DNA from: Topomyia yanbarensis
Lineage: Eukaryota; Arthropoda; Insecta; Diptera; Culicidae
Assembly (NCBI RefSeq): GCF_030247195.1
Contig: NC_080672.1
Span: 85,519,113 to 85,583,112 of the forward strand
Direction: 5' to 3'
DNA length: 64,000 nucleotides
Positions 22,890-32,797 of the stretch are shown piece by piece. Position numbers and translations under genes: made by a program. The notes beneath the pieces are model-generated. The model did no database searches, was not told where the DNA came from, and was given only the letters and a program-made list of their open reading frames with translations. How positions within the stretch are numbered: position 1 is the stretch's first letter; each line of letters starts with the position of its first letter.

Positions 22890-24985
22890 ATAAGCATATA
22901 TGATGAGTGGATAAAAGCATTTAACCAGTAGGGAACACTTAGCTTGAACTTTTTCTACGTGCTGACGAAAGAGGATTTTAGAGTCTATTAGGAGTCCTAG
23001 ATAGATTACTTCTGTGGACCAGTCGATTGGCGTGCCTCCAAGCGTCACTTTGCAGTTACTAGGGGGATCCAGTTTGGTAGTTTGCCGGTGCTTGAAGATG
23101 ATCGTTTGAGTCTTGGGCAGGTTTAGTTGTATTTTTCAGTTGCTCGTGTATTCGACAAAGATATCCAAACACCGCTGTAGCTTGCTCCTGAGCTCGCTCA
23201 CATTTCTGCCCTTCACCAGTATGGCGGTGTCATCTGCAAACAATGACAGCCAGCAGCCATCGGGGAGGGGAGGGATATCCGACGTGTATATGCTGTACAG
23301 GATTGGCCCGAGGAGACTGCCTTGGGGCACTCCAGCTAGGATTTGGAATGTTTCCGATACTGCTCCTTGGAGTGAAACCTTGAACGATCTATCTCGTAGG
23401 TAGTTGCGGATGGTTTGCGTTAAGTATACTGGGACGTTGAACTCGCTGAGCTTGTAGATTAACCCGTCGTGCCACACGTTATCGAACGCCTTCTCGATGT
23501 CGAGCAGTGCCATTGCAGTGGATTTGGAGACGGCTTTGTTCTTCTTAATTATGTTGACACCTCTCATCAGTTGGTGAGTCGTCGAGTGACCCCTTCTGAA
23601 GCCAAATTGTTCGGGTAGAAGTATGTTGTTACTGCTCACGAATTCCAGGATGCGATCAAGAAGAAGCTTTTCATAAATCTTGCTCAGAGACGACAGCAGG
23701 CTGATAGGTCGGTAGCTCGAAGATATTGTGGGATCTTTCCCGGATTTGAGGATCAGTGTGATTTTTGCCAGCTTTCAAATGGAAGGAAAGTAGCGAAGCT
23801 CCAGACACTTGTTGAATATGCTGGTCAAGAGAGTGAGCGTTCTGATACTCAGATTTTTTAGGGTCAGATTGAATATTCCATCGAACCCGGGAGCTTTCAT
23901 ATTTTTGGTGTTCTTGATTGCCGAGCGAACTTGTTCAACTGTCACTATTTGATTCTGGGGAACACCACCTACTGACTGATCTAGGGCGCGAACTTTTTCC
24001 AATACCCGCGTTTCGAATGGACTTTGGATGCTATTGCCGAGTTCATGTGAGCGCACGAAATGATTACCGATGGCATTGGCTTTTTCGAGAGGAGAGACAA
24101 GCTGTTTGCCATCCGCCTTCAGCGGTGGTATTGGTTTGGGGCGGGACTTAAGAACCTTGGAGACTTTCCAGAATGGTTTTGAGTGGTCTGGTAGCTTCTG
24201 AACTACCTTGCCAAAGTTTTCGTTTTTTAGGTGATCTATTCTGGCCTTAATGATGGTGTTGAGATCTGTTATAAGTTGCCTTTTGTGCAGATCACCTGTT
24301 CTTTGGAACTGCCGTCTGAATACATTCTTTAGTCGAATGTAGTATTTGGTGTTACGATCGATTGGAACAGTCTTGTCTTTAACTGGTAATTTCCGAATAC
24401 ATGCTTCGTCCGCCGCTTCCACCGCTTGGTGAAATTGTTCCAGCCACCTATCGATGGCTTCTGGGCTGATAAGGACGGGATTATCATCCAGTCGCGAGTC
24501 GATGATTCTTTGGTAGACCACCCAGTTCACTCTACGATAGTCCTTCCTCTGTTGAATAGGGGACGCTGGGATTTCGCCGCCAAACTCACACACAACCGGG
24601 AAGTGATCAGAGCGGAGTTCAGAGAAGGTTTTGGGCTCGCAAAACATTGACGAGGGCAATATACAGCGAAGACTTTGATTTTGCCTGTGGATGTTTCAAT
24701 CTCTACGCCGACCGTTTCTATTATGGTGGTGTTAGTTTGAGGAAGTACGAGGAATTTAATGCCTTTCTTGACGATAATGGCAACGCCACCTCCGCGAGAA
24801 AGAATACGATCCAACCGCACCGTAGAGTAGTTGGGTATGGAGAAGGAGATATCGGGAGTAAGATTGGTTTCAGTCACGATACTTACATCGATGTCGTTTG
24901 TGTCGATGAAATCCACCAGTTCTATCTTTTTCACTCGGATTGAGTGAGCATTCCAGTTCATCAAGCGTAATGGCTTAGCAGCCAT
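22890..24985 (-). pseudogene. Jockey LINE ORF2 (EN-RT)
   Basis: Starts at 24985 (MAAKPLRLMNWNAHSI), overlapping the ORF1 stop by 11 nt. The endonuclease N-terminal half is readable: VSIVTETNLTP contains the catalytic Glu and RGGGVAIIVKKG follows. The sequence then jumps by deletion and frameshift from VFAVYCPR to the C-terminal motif ELRSDHFPVV, removing the central Asp/Asn motifs. RT blocks are clear: SSYRPISLL, EQFGFRRGHST, MALLDIEKAFDNVWH, GVPQGSLLGP and the catalytic FADD near 23235. One stop lies just before the SSYRPIS block near 23775. The C-terminal region degenerates near 22900 before the 3' tail. It would nick DNA and prime reverse transcription; inactive here. Confidence 0.8.
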
Positions 24986-25510
24986 AACTAATGACCAATA
25001 ATCCTAGAACGTAGATCTGGTCTTGGCGAGTGCGGCACTGTTGTAGTTTGCCACACATTTCGGTGAAGATGCCCATCAATTGCTCAGCCGTAAATAATGG
25101 CGAGGAGTGCTGATCAGGAGAACTTGTTGGATGACCACCATCCTGGCTAAAATGAGGAGGAAGAGCCCACGGGCTGCTTGTTGGAGCCATCGGACGAGAA
25201 GCAGATGGGCCCGGATGCGTGGTATTAGGCCCGAGACAAGCGGAAGTAGGCTCGCGGCGATTTGTAGGAGGCCCGGTTGGAGGGGTCTCGGATCCTGGTC
25301 TTCTTGGGACCAGTTCGGGAAAGTTGCTGGCTGAGAACACTGGCACTTCCTGACGCGTCTTACCTGCTTGCCCTTGGGTGGAGGCTTGCTTCCGAATGTT
25401 TTTATATTCCTCCCGCTTCGGACAGGATCGGTCCGAATCTCGATGCTTTCCATCGCAATTAGCACAGCGGTATTCGATGGCACCTTCCACCAAACAGTCG
25501 ACAGAGACAT
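24975..25510 (-). pseudogene. Jockey LINE ORF1, C-terminal part
   Basis: Continues the zinc-knuckle region right of the MITE: HVSVDC, then CANCDGKHRDSDRSC, a CCHC unit, followed by a P/S/T-rich tail and an end at 24975 (LLVISYGC). Joined to the other half across the MITE, the second knuckle would read CGYCGQR plus HVSVDC, so the MITE cut it exactly in the middle. Confidence 0.75.
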
Positions 25511-25518
25511 GCCGCTGA
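25511..25518. repeat. Target duplication GCCGCTGA (left)
   Basis: Exact partner at 25989-25996, flanking a MITE within the Jockey gag. Confidence 0.8.
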
Positions 25519-25988
25519 CAGTGTTACGAAATTTCAAAATCAGTTACCTATTTCTGCTTGCGTTTACCGAAACCGCCATTCAGATTCAGCGCCTCCCTCA
25601 TTCATTCACTTTCCAGCTGACTGAAATTTCATGCAGAATCGAATGCTTGAGTGCAGAGGAAATATAAAATCATTCACCAACCAAAGCATTAATTTGTTAT
25701 TATGTGGACAGTTTCAAGGCAGAAGTTAGCATCTTCTACATTTTCGAGCATAAGGGAACTGCGTAATCTATATTTGGTGCACTTTTGATCAATAATCCCT
25801 CTCAGAGCTAGAATAGAAATAAAATTCACTTTGCTTCTGAAACCGAACATGTCCGTACCTGAAAGCGCTGCGTCGGCCGAACGAATGACGATTGAAACGA
25901 ACCAAAAATTTCATTCATCGCTGCGGGCGTGAATTGAATTTTGTTTTCTTTCAAGTTCAGGCAACGATGTCAATTTTTTTATGCTCTG
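25519..25988. mobile_element. hAT-like MITE, 470 bp
   Basis: Lies between exact 8-bp copies of GCCGCTGA and splits the Jockey ORF1 zinc knuckle. The ends are CAGTGTTACG at left and, read inward, CAGAGCATAA at right; the inverted match beyond CAGNG is weak, so hAT membership rests on the 8-bp duplication and CAG ends. No coding potential. Since it sits inside the Jockey element it is younger than that insertion or arrived with it. Confidence 0.65.
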
Positions 25989-25996
25989 GCCGCTGA

Positions 25997-26891
25997 CCAC
26001 AATAACCACAGCGAGGTTTCACGTTGCAATTCCGGGCACCATGTCCGAATTTCAAACATCTCTGACACTGGGTAACATCGCGGTTGAGGGCGCGATATAG
26101 CTCCCAGCGGACGACGATCGATCCGATTGATCTCACTGCCTGGAGTGCGTTTAGCGTAACTGAACCTTTAGCGAAATGCACTAGATACAGGCAGTCGCGA
26201 AAAGTTTTAGTCTTGTCACGTCGGGACATCCGGAATACAGCTACCGTTGCTAGTTTGTAGTGTACACGCAGTTTCTCATCTATTTCCTCGATTGTCATTT
26301 CAGGCAGCCCGCGAATCACAGCCTTGAACGGTTTTTCACTGGCGAAGTCGTGAGTGAAAAACTCTGTTTTGTTACTTTTCAGATATGTAGTAGCTTTTCC
26401 AAAATCATCTTTTGACTTCACCATCATCTTTGTGCCAATCCGACAGATTTTATATTCGGCCGAAACACCAAGCACCTTCATGGTTTTCATTAACTTGTCG
26501 AGTGGGACCGATTTCACCATGATGGGTGGAAGCTTAACTTTCACTTGCAACTGCATATCTTCAGCACGCAACTCCTGCGTAGATCCGCCACAGTCACCGA
26601 CGTCGCTATTGTTTGTTGCAGTTTTCGCTGCGCTCGCAATACTCGCGGGGTGAGCGGAAAAAAACAGACATTCGGTCTATTTCCGACCGCAATCGTTTGC
26701 TGTCCGGTTCCTTCGGACTTTTCAGCGCCTTTGCGCTCTTGTTTTGTTTGGGGCTGACCTTCGAGCCACCACCCGACCGCCGTTTCCGTTTCTACATACG
26801 ACCGGATTGTCGAACGGACACCTCTACCGAACCAACTAACTACCGAACGAAAAACTAAACACGCGGCGAAAGAAAAAACACGTCTGAGCAC
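25997..26891 (-). pseudogene. Jockey LINE ORF1, N-terminal and core
   Basis: Core frame 26571-25997 reads MQLQVKVKLPPIM, PFKAVIRGLPEMTIEEI (the PRE_C2HC-type region typical of Jockey gag), YLVHFAKGSV, then CQRCLKFGHGARNC (first CCHC knuckle) and PRCGYCGQR, where the MITE interrupts. The N-terminal region is in another frame (26891-26541: RKGAEKSEGTG, RPNVCFFP), so a frameshift lies near 26560. The protein would coat LINE RNA and direct it to the nucleus or telomeric foci as for other Jockey elements (family knowledge); this copy is broken. Confidence 0.75.
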
Positions 26892-26919
26892 GTTAAGACA
26901 CGACGAACGAATTTGTATC

Positions 26920-26935
26920 CTGATATTGAGCAGTT
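26920..26935. repeat. LINE target duplication (right), 16 bp
   Basis: CTGATATTGAGCAGTT; see 22633-22648. Confidence 0.9.
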
Positions 26936-26995
26936 TAGTTTTTATACCTGACTACAGCACAATGTAAGCTCGTCCTTTTTTGTGTTGTCCTCAAT

Positions 26996-27287
26996 ATGTG
27001 TTCTTCGTAGCTCCTCCGCTTCGTTGGTCGATACACAAGCAAATTGTGTTGAACGCATCGGAGTGCCGTGTACTTAGTAGCTGTAATGGAATACCTTGCT
27101 GTTAAAGTGTTGAAATTGGAAGGAAATGCTGCCCGTGACAACAAAACGACGAATTATCCCACGTTTTCAGCAGCTGGTGATTCGTAACAACGAAAAGTTG
27201 AACAAACTGCTCTCCGGCGTGACAATTGCTCAGGGCGGTGTGTTGCCAATTATCCAAGCCTTACTGCTTCCCAAGAACAAAATTTAA
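26996..27287 (+). pseudogene. H2A: Histone H2A pseudogene
   Basis: From ATG 26996 the frame, with stops, reads LRFVGRYTSKL (cf. LQFPVGRIHRLL), then [20 protein letters not shown] and AARDNK, then after a one-base frameshift near 27145 [20 protein letters not shown] and [20 protein letters not shown] to a stop at 27287. This covers most of the H2A histone fold and the C-terminal docking segment; the basic N-terminal tail is lost. A TATA-like TTTTATA lies about 50 bp upstream (26941-26947), just right of the LINE duplication. No histone stem-loop is seen downstream. In Drosophila H2A and H2B are divergent, as here. Confidence 0.85.
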
Positions 27288-27580
27288 ATTGTGTTTCCAA
27301 TAAGGAGATTATCGAACACTCAGGGTAAAGAGAGTAATGTAATACGGAACCTTGGTAAAATGTTTGAGAATTGAAACCTTTTTTGAATGCGCTTAGAAAA
27401 AATGTTTTCCACTTCACTCCAGTTTGTTTCTGACCATATTTGCAATTTGCGTACTGAAATAAATCATACTTTAGGATTTAACCCAAATTGCTCTCCAGGG
27501 AGAAACAGTCCATGAAACAGAAAATGCAAACTTATTCTTTGAAATGATTTTGGTGGCCCTGAAAAGGTGTATGATACAAG
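27288..27580. other. Spacer between H2A and MITE
   Basis: On the minus strand 27566-27549 reads CCTTTTCAGGGCCACC, the right half of a histone stem-loop whose left half has decayed. Its position downstream of H4 on the same strand suggests it was the H4 3' end signal before the MITE inserted. Confidence 0.45.
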
Positions 27581-27817
27581 TCTCGACAAACATATGATTA
27601 CGGCTTAAAAGCCAACTGTCAAAATCCACTTTGAATGGAAATTCCGGACAAACCGTTACGCGCCAATCAGAGATGTTTATAGTAACCGAAAGAAAAATAT
27701 TTTTTCTTTCATAAACTGTTGTGAACTGTGTTCGGCTAGTAACGGTTTGTCCGGAATTTCCATTCAAAGTGGATTTTGACAGTTGGCTTTTAGGCCGTAA
27801 TCATATGTTTGTCGAGA
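27581..27817. mobile_element. Palindromic MITE with 79-bp arms
   Basis: Arms 27581-27659 and 27739-27817 are reverse complements with one mismatch, around a 79-bp loop. The arm contains AACGGTTTGTCCGGAATTTC. A diverged half (loop plus one arm) recurs at about 53918-54046. It sits between the H4 pseudogene stop and the half stem-loop. No target duplication was recognised, so the transposon class is open. Confidence 0.85.
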
Positions 27818-27833
27818 AGTGAGTTCTACCTTT

Positions 27834-28108
27834 TCAACTTCCAAATCCACACAAAGTGCGTCCCTGCCGCTTCAGAGTATAGACGACATTCATTGAGGTT
27901 TTGCGCTTGGCGTGTTCAGTGTAGGTTACGGCATCTCGGATGACATTTTCCTGCACACCATCAGCATTCGTAGATTAAATCGGAGATGCATTTTACACCA
28001 CAACGACGAGCCAGACACCGAATGGCGTATTTGGTGATTACCTGGATTTTATCACGAAGAACCTTGCGATGACGCTTGGTACGGGAACGCAAACATGATA
28101 CCGCTCAT
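27834..28108 (-). pseudogene. H4: Histone H4 pseudogene
   Basis: Minus strand from ATG 28108. The N-terminal tail is deleted and scrambled, then [38 protein letters not shown], then after a deletion and frameshift (where TRGVLKVFL should be) [35 protein letters not shown] and a stop at 27834. This is histone H4 over nearly its full fold. A TATATATA lies 76 bp upstream (28184-28191). H4 converges on H2A, as in the Drosophila cluster. Frameshift, deletion and replaced residues mark it as dead. Confidence 0.85.
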
Positions 28109-28191
28109 TGTACCGTCCGGACGAGCATGTTGCTCGTGTGGTAAGCGAGCACCCACTGATACAAAACAAGCTCGCGTGACCTGTATATATA

Positions 28192-29969
28192 ACATTCCCG
28201 TATGTAATGAAACGCTTACATGCTCCTTTTTGACGGCTCTGCGTGGGATGTGCTTGCAAATTGCGCATTTTCATCGCTGTTTTCGAAGGATTTTCTAAAA
28301 ATCCTTGTTTTGGTTTATTTATAGTAGTCGCACTAATTCCAAAATTTAATACGAAATACGTGCACGAATTTCCGATCAGATAGTGCAACAATATTGCGAT
28401 TTCGATCAGTAGAACGGAAGATATTGGCATTTCAAACCTGGGACATTTTCTCAACTGAAATTTTTGAAACGGGAAAAAAAACGTTAGAAGTATTCTACTT
28501 CAAAAAAATTAGAAGAGGAGTTAATCCTCGGTACCAGATATTGAAATTGTCGCTTGTCAAGTCCGAATCAAAGGCAGACTTATTGACATTATTTCTCTAT
28601 ACATCGCGTCTCAGCTGGTTCTAGAAGACATCAACTTCCACGGTATGTCATGGGGATGTCTACGATGGTAACCGATCATGCATGACTGCATGATTCCAAT
28701 ACGACCATCTTGTAGGTCAGACGAAACGATTACCAGGCTCCGTCTTCCGTTTCGTTCTAGTTAGAGAGTGCTCAGAATTGTTCGCGTCGTATAAGGACTT
28801 TAGGACGCGTCCTATGAAGGTTTTTTGAACGTCTGATCACCTGAATTTTTCCGCGACGTGACGCTAATAAAAAAAACTTCATTAAAGCTGAAAACACGGT
28901 TATAGGCATCGGTTCGTCGACGGATTAAGGAGAGAAACAATGTTTCGTCTGGTGGTTAGGCCCAACGTTGCGTATTATATTCAAATTTTGATCGGAAGGC
29001 ATGGAACCAAGAATTCTTTTTGGCGACAACTGCATTCCATGTAGATCTACATTCAAATAATAGACGATGAAATAATAAAACTGTATATAAACGTAATGAT
29101 TGTTCTTTAAACACAAATTTATCTGAAAGCAAAGTTTCTCCCGCTAGGCATTGTAGTGCGCATATCACCAAAACTTTCGTCAGATGACAGCTTTGCATCG
29201 CTTCTATGCTAATTACTACGACAGTAGTGGTGAGGAATCATCATAAAAGAGGCTGTGCTGCAAACATTCGCCTCACAAAGCTGATGATTTTTATTTACTT
29301 ATCAACCATGCCCACATCGTTTCCGTTCGATGGAGCATGGAAAGCATTTTTTGTATTTTCTGGGGAAAACACGGAAGAACCTGAGTTCTTTATCTGAAAA
29401 ATCATACCAGACTACCTTAGTTTGAGTTTTTTCGCATTGCTCCATTCCATGAGAAGGCGGACACTTAGATTAGAATGGTAATGAGAAGTCGTACATTTAT
29501 GCATTAGAAATGAACATTTCCGAAAGATCGCATAGCTCCAACGAGTTTTTCAGTATTTCTTGTCAGAGAACGCTCAACGTTTGGCAAATTTCGTCGATAA
29601 ATGGCAGTTTAGGAATCCCAAAGGGAACACCAAACTTTGGTTCAAGGGAATAGATAAGGCTCGTGGCTTCATTCGAGTGATATTTCGGGTCACATCCAGT
29701 CATTATACGTTGGATGAGCATCGCCAGTGCAGTGGAGTCGTAGAGAGAGGTCTTTGCGCTTAAGGTGACTGTTATCGCCACATTAAACATGTTGTCAGGT
29801 CGTGCGCCTAGCGCCCTACCGCCACATCTCCGTTAAACGAATCCATTCGGCCTCGTTCCAGTTCGAGATTTGTTGGCTATGCTTGATCTTCTTACATGTC
29901 TCTCATGTACATATTTTTAATCCCGATAGATATCTAAATTTAGCTATATGTTTTCATTTGGTTGATATG
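28192..29969. other. Region where H3 would be expected; no clear gene
   Basis: In the Drosophila order a divergent H3 would lie here on the plus strand. Around 28530-28640 the bases read like RYQ, then LV and EDINF, faintly recalling H3 (RRYQ...YLVGLFEDTN), but the match is too weak to call. The rest holds only short frames. Confidence 0.25.
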
Positions 29970-30345
29970 CAGCAAGAGTGGGACAACGCTGAGAAAGGAA
30001 GGTGGACCCACCGACTCATCTCAAATGTGTCTGCTTGGGTACATAGGAAGCATGGAGAGATGAACTTCTATTTGACGCAGCTTTTATCCGGACACGGATG
30101 CTTCCGGAATGCATCGGATTGGACATGCGTCGTCACCCCTCTGCCCGGAGTGTGTCAACGTGCAAGAGACACCGGAATACGTGGTCTTCGAATGACCTAA
30201 GTTCGTAGAAGTTCGAAGGGGTATGTCTGACGTGACAGTTAACAATGTCGTCGAAGAGATATGCCACGATCAGATTAGTTTAGTTTAGATTAGTGACGTG
30301 TACACTCTCCATGCTGCAGAGAAAGTGGCGAAGGGACCAACAATG
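29970..30345 (+). pseudogene. R1/LOA LINE ORF2 C-terminal fragment
   Basis: Reads GRWTHRLISNVSAWVHRKHG, then NFYLTQLLSGHGCF, and in the next frame SPLCPECVNVQETPEYVVFE with the CPEC..H-type C-terminal zinc-binding motif of R1/LOA ORF2, then VRRGMSDVTVNNVVEEICHD. The plus-strand LINE at 35-37.3 kb ends with the same WTYRLNPNLSTWVNRKHGDV block. 5'-truncated at about 29970, the common fate of LINE insertions, and followed by its tandem-repeat 3' UTR. Confidence 0.7.
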
Positions 30346-31250
30346 TAGCGCCGTCGGCTAGAGAGCCGCCATGAAACCACAAATCGGCTTTCGGGAAAAA
30401 TTCCGCTGCCTGAACCCTCCGTCGGTGTAGACTAGTTCCACTATCTGTGACCAGTTGAGTAGTACGCAACGTAGCACCGGGTTCGGGTCGTCGGGGCACC
30501 GGTGAACTGGACGCTTCACCGTAATCGGGACCGACCACGATACCCTACCGGGTAGCTCGTGAGTAGACTAAATCCACCGCCGGGAATTAGAATGAGTAGA
30601 CCGAGTAGAATAGCCAACAGTTGGTTGTTGAGGCGCCAAAGAACCGAAAGCTACACTCCACCCACTGGGTGGCACCGTTGGGGACTAGATCGAGTAGATC
30701 GGGACAAAGCGGGGAGCTAAATGGCTCACGGAAACGAACATCGATATCGGGTAGAAATCTACCGTCGGGGAATTCATAGTAGGGTGGATTCACCGCCGTA
30801 GATTATCCGACTATATCGCGACAAAAATATAGGGAGCTAATCGGCTTACGAAACAGACATCGCTACTGAACGAAAATTCACTGACAGAGAACTCTTAGTT
30901 AGAGTAGGATAGCTTACTGCCGGATAATATACAAGTAGATCTCGTTAAAAATTAGGAGCTAAATGGCTTAAGGAAGTGGGTATCGGCGTCGAGAGAAATT
31001 CGTCCGTAGAGGAACTCTCAGTCGGGGTAGATTGAGTTCACCGCCGGGGACTATCCGAGTAGATTGTGATAAGGCTGGGGACTGAAGGACTCACAGAAAC
31101 AGGAGCTAAATGGCTCAGGAAATCAGCAGCTAAACGGCTCGTAGAGAATAGAATTAAATGGCGACGTAATAGATGGAGACAAGAAGCGAGAGATGAGTCG
31201 AGAGCTGAATGGCTCATAGGTCTAGCAATTTGATGGATCCGTGATAGCTG
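30346..31250 (+). repeat. Tandem array in LINE 3' UTR, period about 120 bp
   Basis: Units marked by GGAGCTAAATGGCTCAC-type starts at 30713, 30833, 30955 and a degenerate one at 31077 (spacing 120-122), with earlier more diverged units back to about 30350. Each unit has CACCGCCGGGGACTATCCGAGTAGAT-like internal sequence. It directly follows the LINE ORF2 end and ends in shortened repeats of the GCTAAATGGCTC motif, so it is read as that element's 3' UTR. Confidence 0.75.
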
Positions 31251-31695
31251 CGAAAAACTCGCAAGCTAAGGAAAGAGAACCGAAGAAAGCACAACCACTA
31301 CGAAGTAATAGTTTCATGTAGTTTCTTGGGGAAGAAGGGTGAAAAAGAGTAGATAGTGTCTTTGGTGGTATAAAAACATACATGCATGCACAGATATATT
31401 TTGATGTCGAAGAACTGATTCGAAAAATTCTGGTTGTCTCCAACAAAAAAACTGATTCGAACTGAGCGAGTGCATAACCTTTTTAAATGAAAAAGCCAAA
31501 ACTGTTCTAGTAATCCAATCATTTTCTATGAATTATCGAGTCAACGTATAATTGAATCTGGTTTGTATGTGTATATTTGTGACATTTATTAGATAACTAC
31601 GACGAACCCAAATATCACGATATTTGATTTTATTACTCTGCATCGTAATTGAATTCATCTACTAAGTGGAACTTCGTGCATCAATAGATATTTGG
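31251..31695. other. No recognised feature
   Basis: AT-rich spacer with short frames on the minus strand only. Confidence 0.4.
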
Positions 31696-32797
31696 TTACA
31701 ATTGGTCGGTGTTAAGTCAGACCGGACTAAGTCGCAAAACATCAAAAAATGAGATAATGATAGCTGTTATCGGACCTAACAGGTCCGCGCGCACCTCTAC
31801 TGTTACATACCTTGGTCCGCACTCTGCACGCATCGAACCGTAGAAAGCAAACTCGCTGGGCTCGTAGCAGGTATAGACACCTGTCAAGTGTCACTTCGGC
31901 AGGTACAGACTTATGTCAAGTGTCATCTCGGTGAGTAACGAAGAAGGAGAAGAGTCTTACAAACCTATCGCTAAAACGTGTCCATTTAAAATTATATTCT
32001 TATAGTTAAACTTTACCTAAAACTATATTCTTACCATTGTACAAGTGTTGAAATTAGCAATATTTATCCACCTAAAAGTGCCGCGTGAGTAGATACAAAT
32101 CTTGCAATGAATTTATATTTATAAATCTAAACTGCAGCGCATAACTCTGCTTCGCTGGTCTACCCTAACCTGTGTCGTAGCAACCTAACCTGAAACCATA
32201 CAGTGATCTGGTGAGCAACTACTGAATTTATAAGCCTTAAACTTATCTAAGCCTAAAATACTTACCTACCTTACCTAACAGGATACATGGAACCATCCTA
32301 TGAATGGGCTAAACTAAAACTTACATTACAGTCCGATATTACCCATATATTGCTGCATATACTTACCTATATTGTTGATCCAATACGAAGAACGGGTTGA
32401 ATGACTAAACGTAAGTGCCTTTATACAACTATATTATTACATATTTAATTAGAATCTACAAGTTATATTTAAATACCGTTATATATAATGTATTATCCAA
32501 CACAGGAAAATTATAATCTCCCATCAGTACGTCGGTCGTTTTATTATCGGAGATTTATAATATCGGAATAACCCTTTCATGCACGTTGACCGAAATTGTC
32601 AACGGATAGCACTGGATAAAGAATTTCGTCAGCTACATCCGACTTCTGCCAGATTTGAAATATGTAACAAAAAACAAGAGTTATGGCAAAAACTAATTTC
32701 CAATCATAATGTAAAGGATGCTGCGATTCAAACTTTAAACTCGTTTTTCTCGAAATTGTCACTTAGTCCATTCTGACTTAACACCGATCAATTGTAA
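31696..32797. mobile_element. TIR-bounded element, about 1.1 kb
   Basis: Left end TTACAATTGGTCGGTGTTAA and inverted right end TTACAATTGATCGGTGTTAA, matching over about 45 bp (GTGTTAAGTCAGA, GGACTAAGT). No duplication of the target was fixed, so superfamily is unknown. A 65-codon frame at 32579-32776 ends in the right arm. The middle may be a separate LTR insertion. Confidence 0.65.
31765..32502. mobile_element. Possible solo LTR
   Basis: Begins TGTTATCGG and ends ATCCAACA, giving TG...CA with 4-bp inverted ends TGTT/AACA, 738 bp, no coding, rich in CTTACCTAAC-type pyrimidine motifs near the right end. No matching 4-6 bp target duplication is seen, so this is tentative. Confidence 0.3.

Larger units (their letters stand above)
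22649..26919 (-). mobile_element. Jockey-clade LINE, 4,271 bp
   Basis: Non-LTR retrotransposon bounded by an exact 16-bp duplication CTGATATTGAGCAGTT. The 5' end is at 26919 and the 3' end at 22649. ORF1 has the Jockey gag layout with PRE_C2HC-like region and CCHC knuckles; ORF2 has APE endonuclease and RT. Lesions: frameshift at the start of ORF1, a 470-bp hAT-like MITE in the zinc knuckles, an internal endonuclease deletion, one RT stop and loss of the region after the RT. It inserted between histone H2B and H2A, in their common upstream region. Confidence 0.85.

Noticed and set aside
28520..28700. Possible histone H3 remnant
   Set aside because: Only a few scattered residues (RYQ, LV, EDINF) agree; position is right but similarity is not enough to call.
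29560..29790. Overlapping 67- and 75-codon frames on both strands
   Set aside because: No domain and no retroelement motif; probably chance.
30346..31250. CRISPR-like spacing of repeats
   Set aside because: Units are contiguous 120-bp tandem repeats following a LINE ORF in eukaryotic DNA; no spacers and no cas genes.
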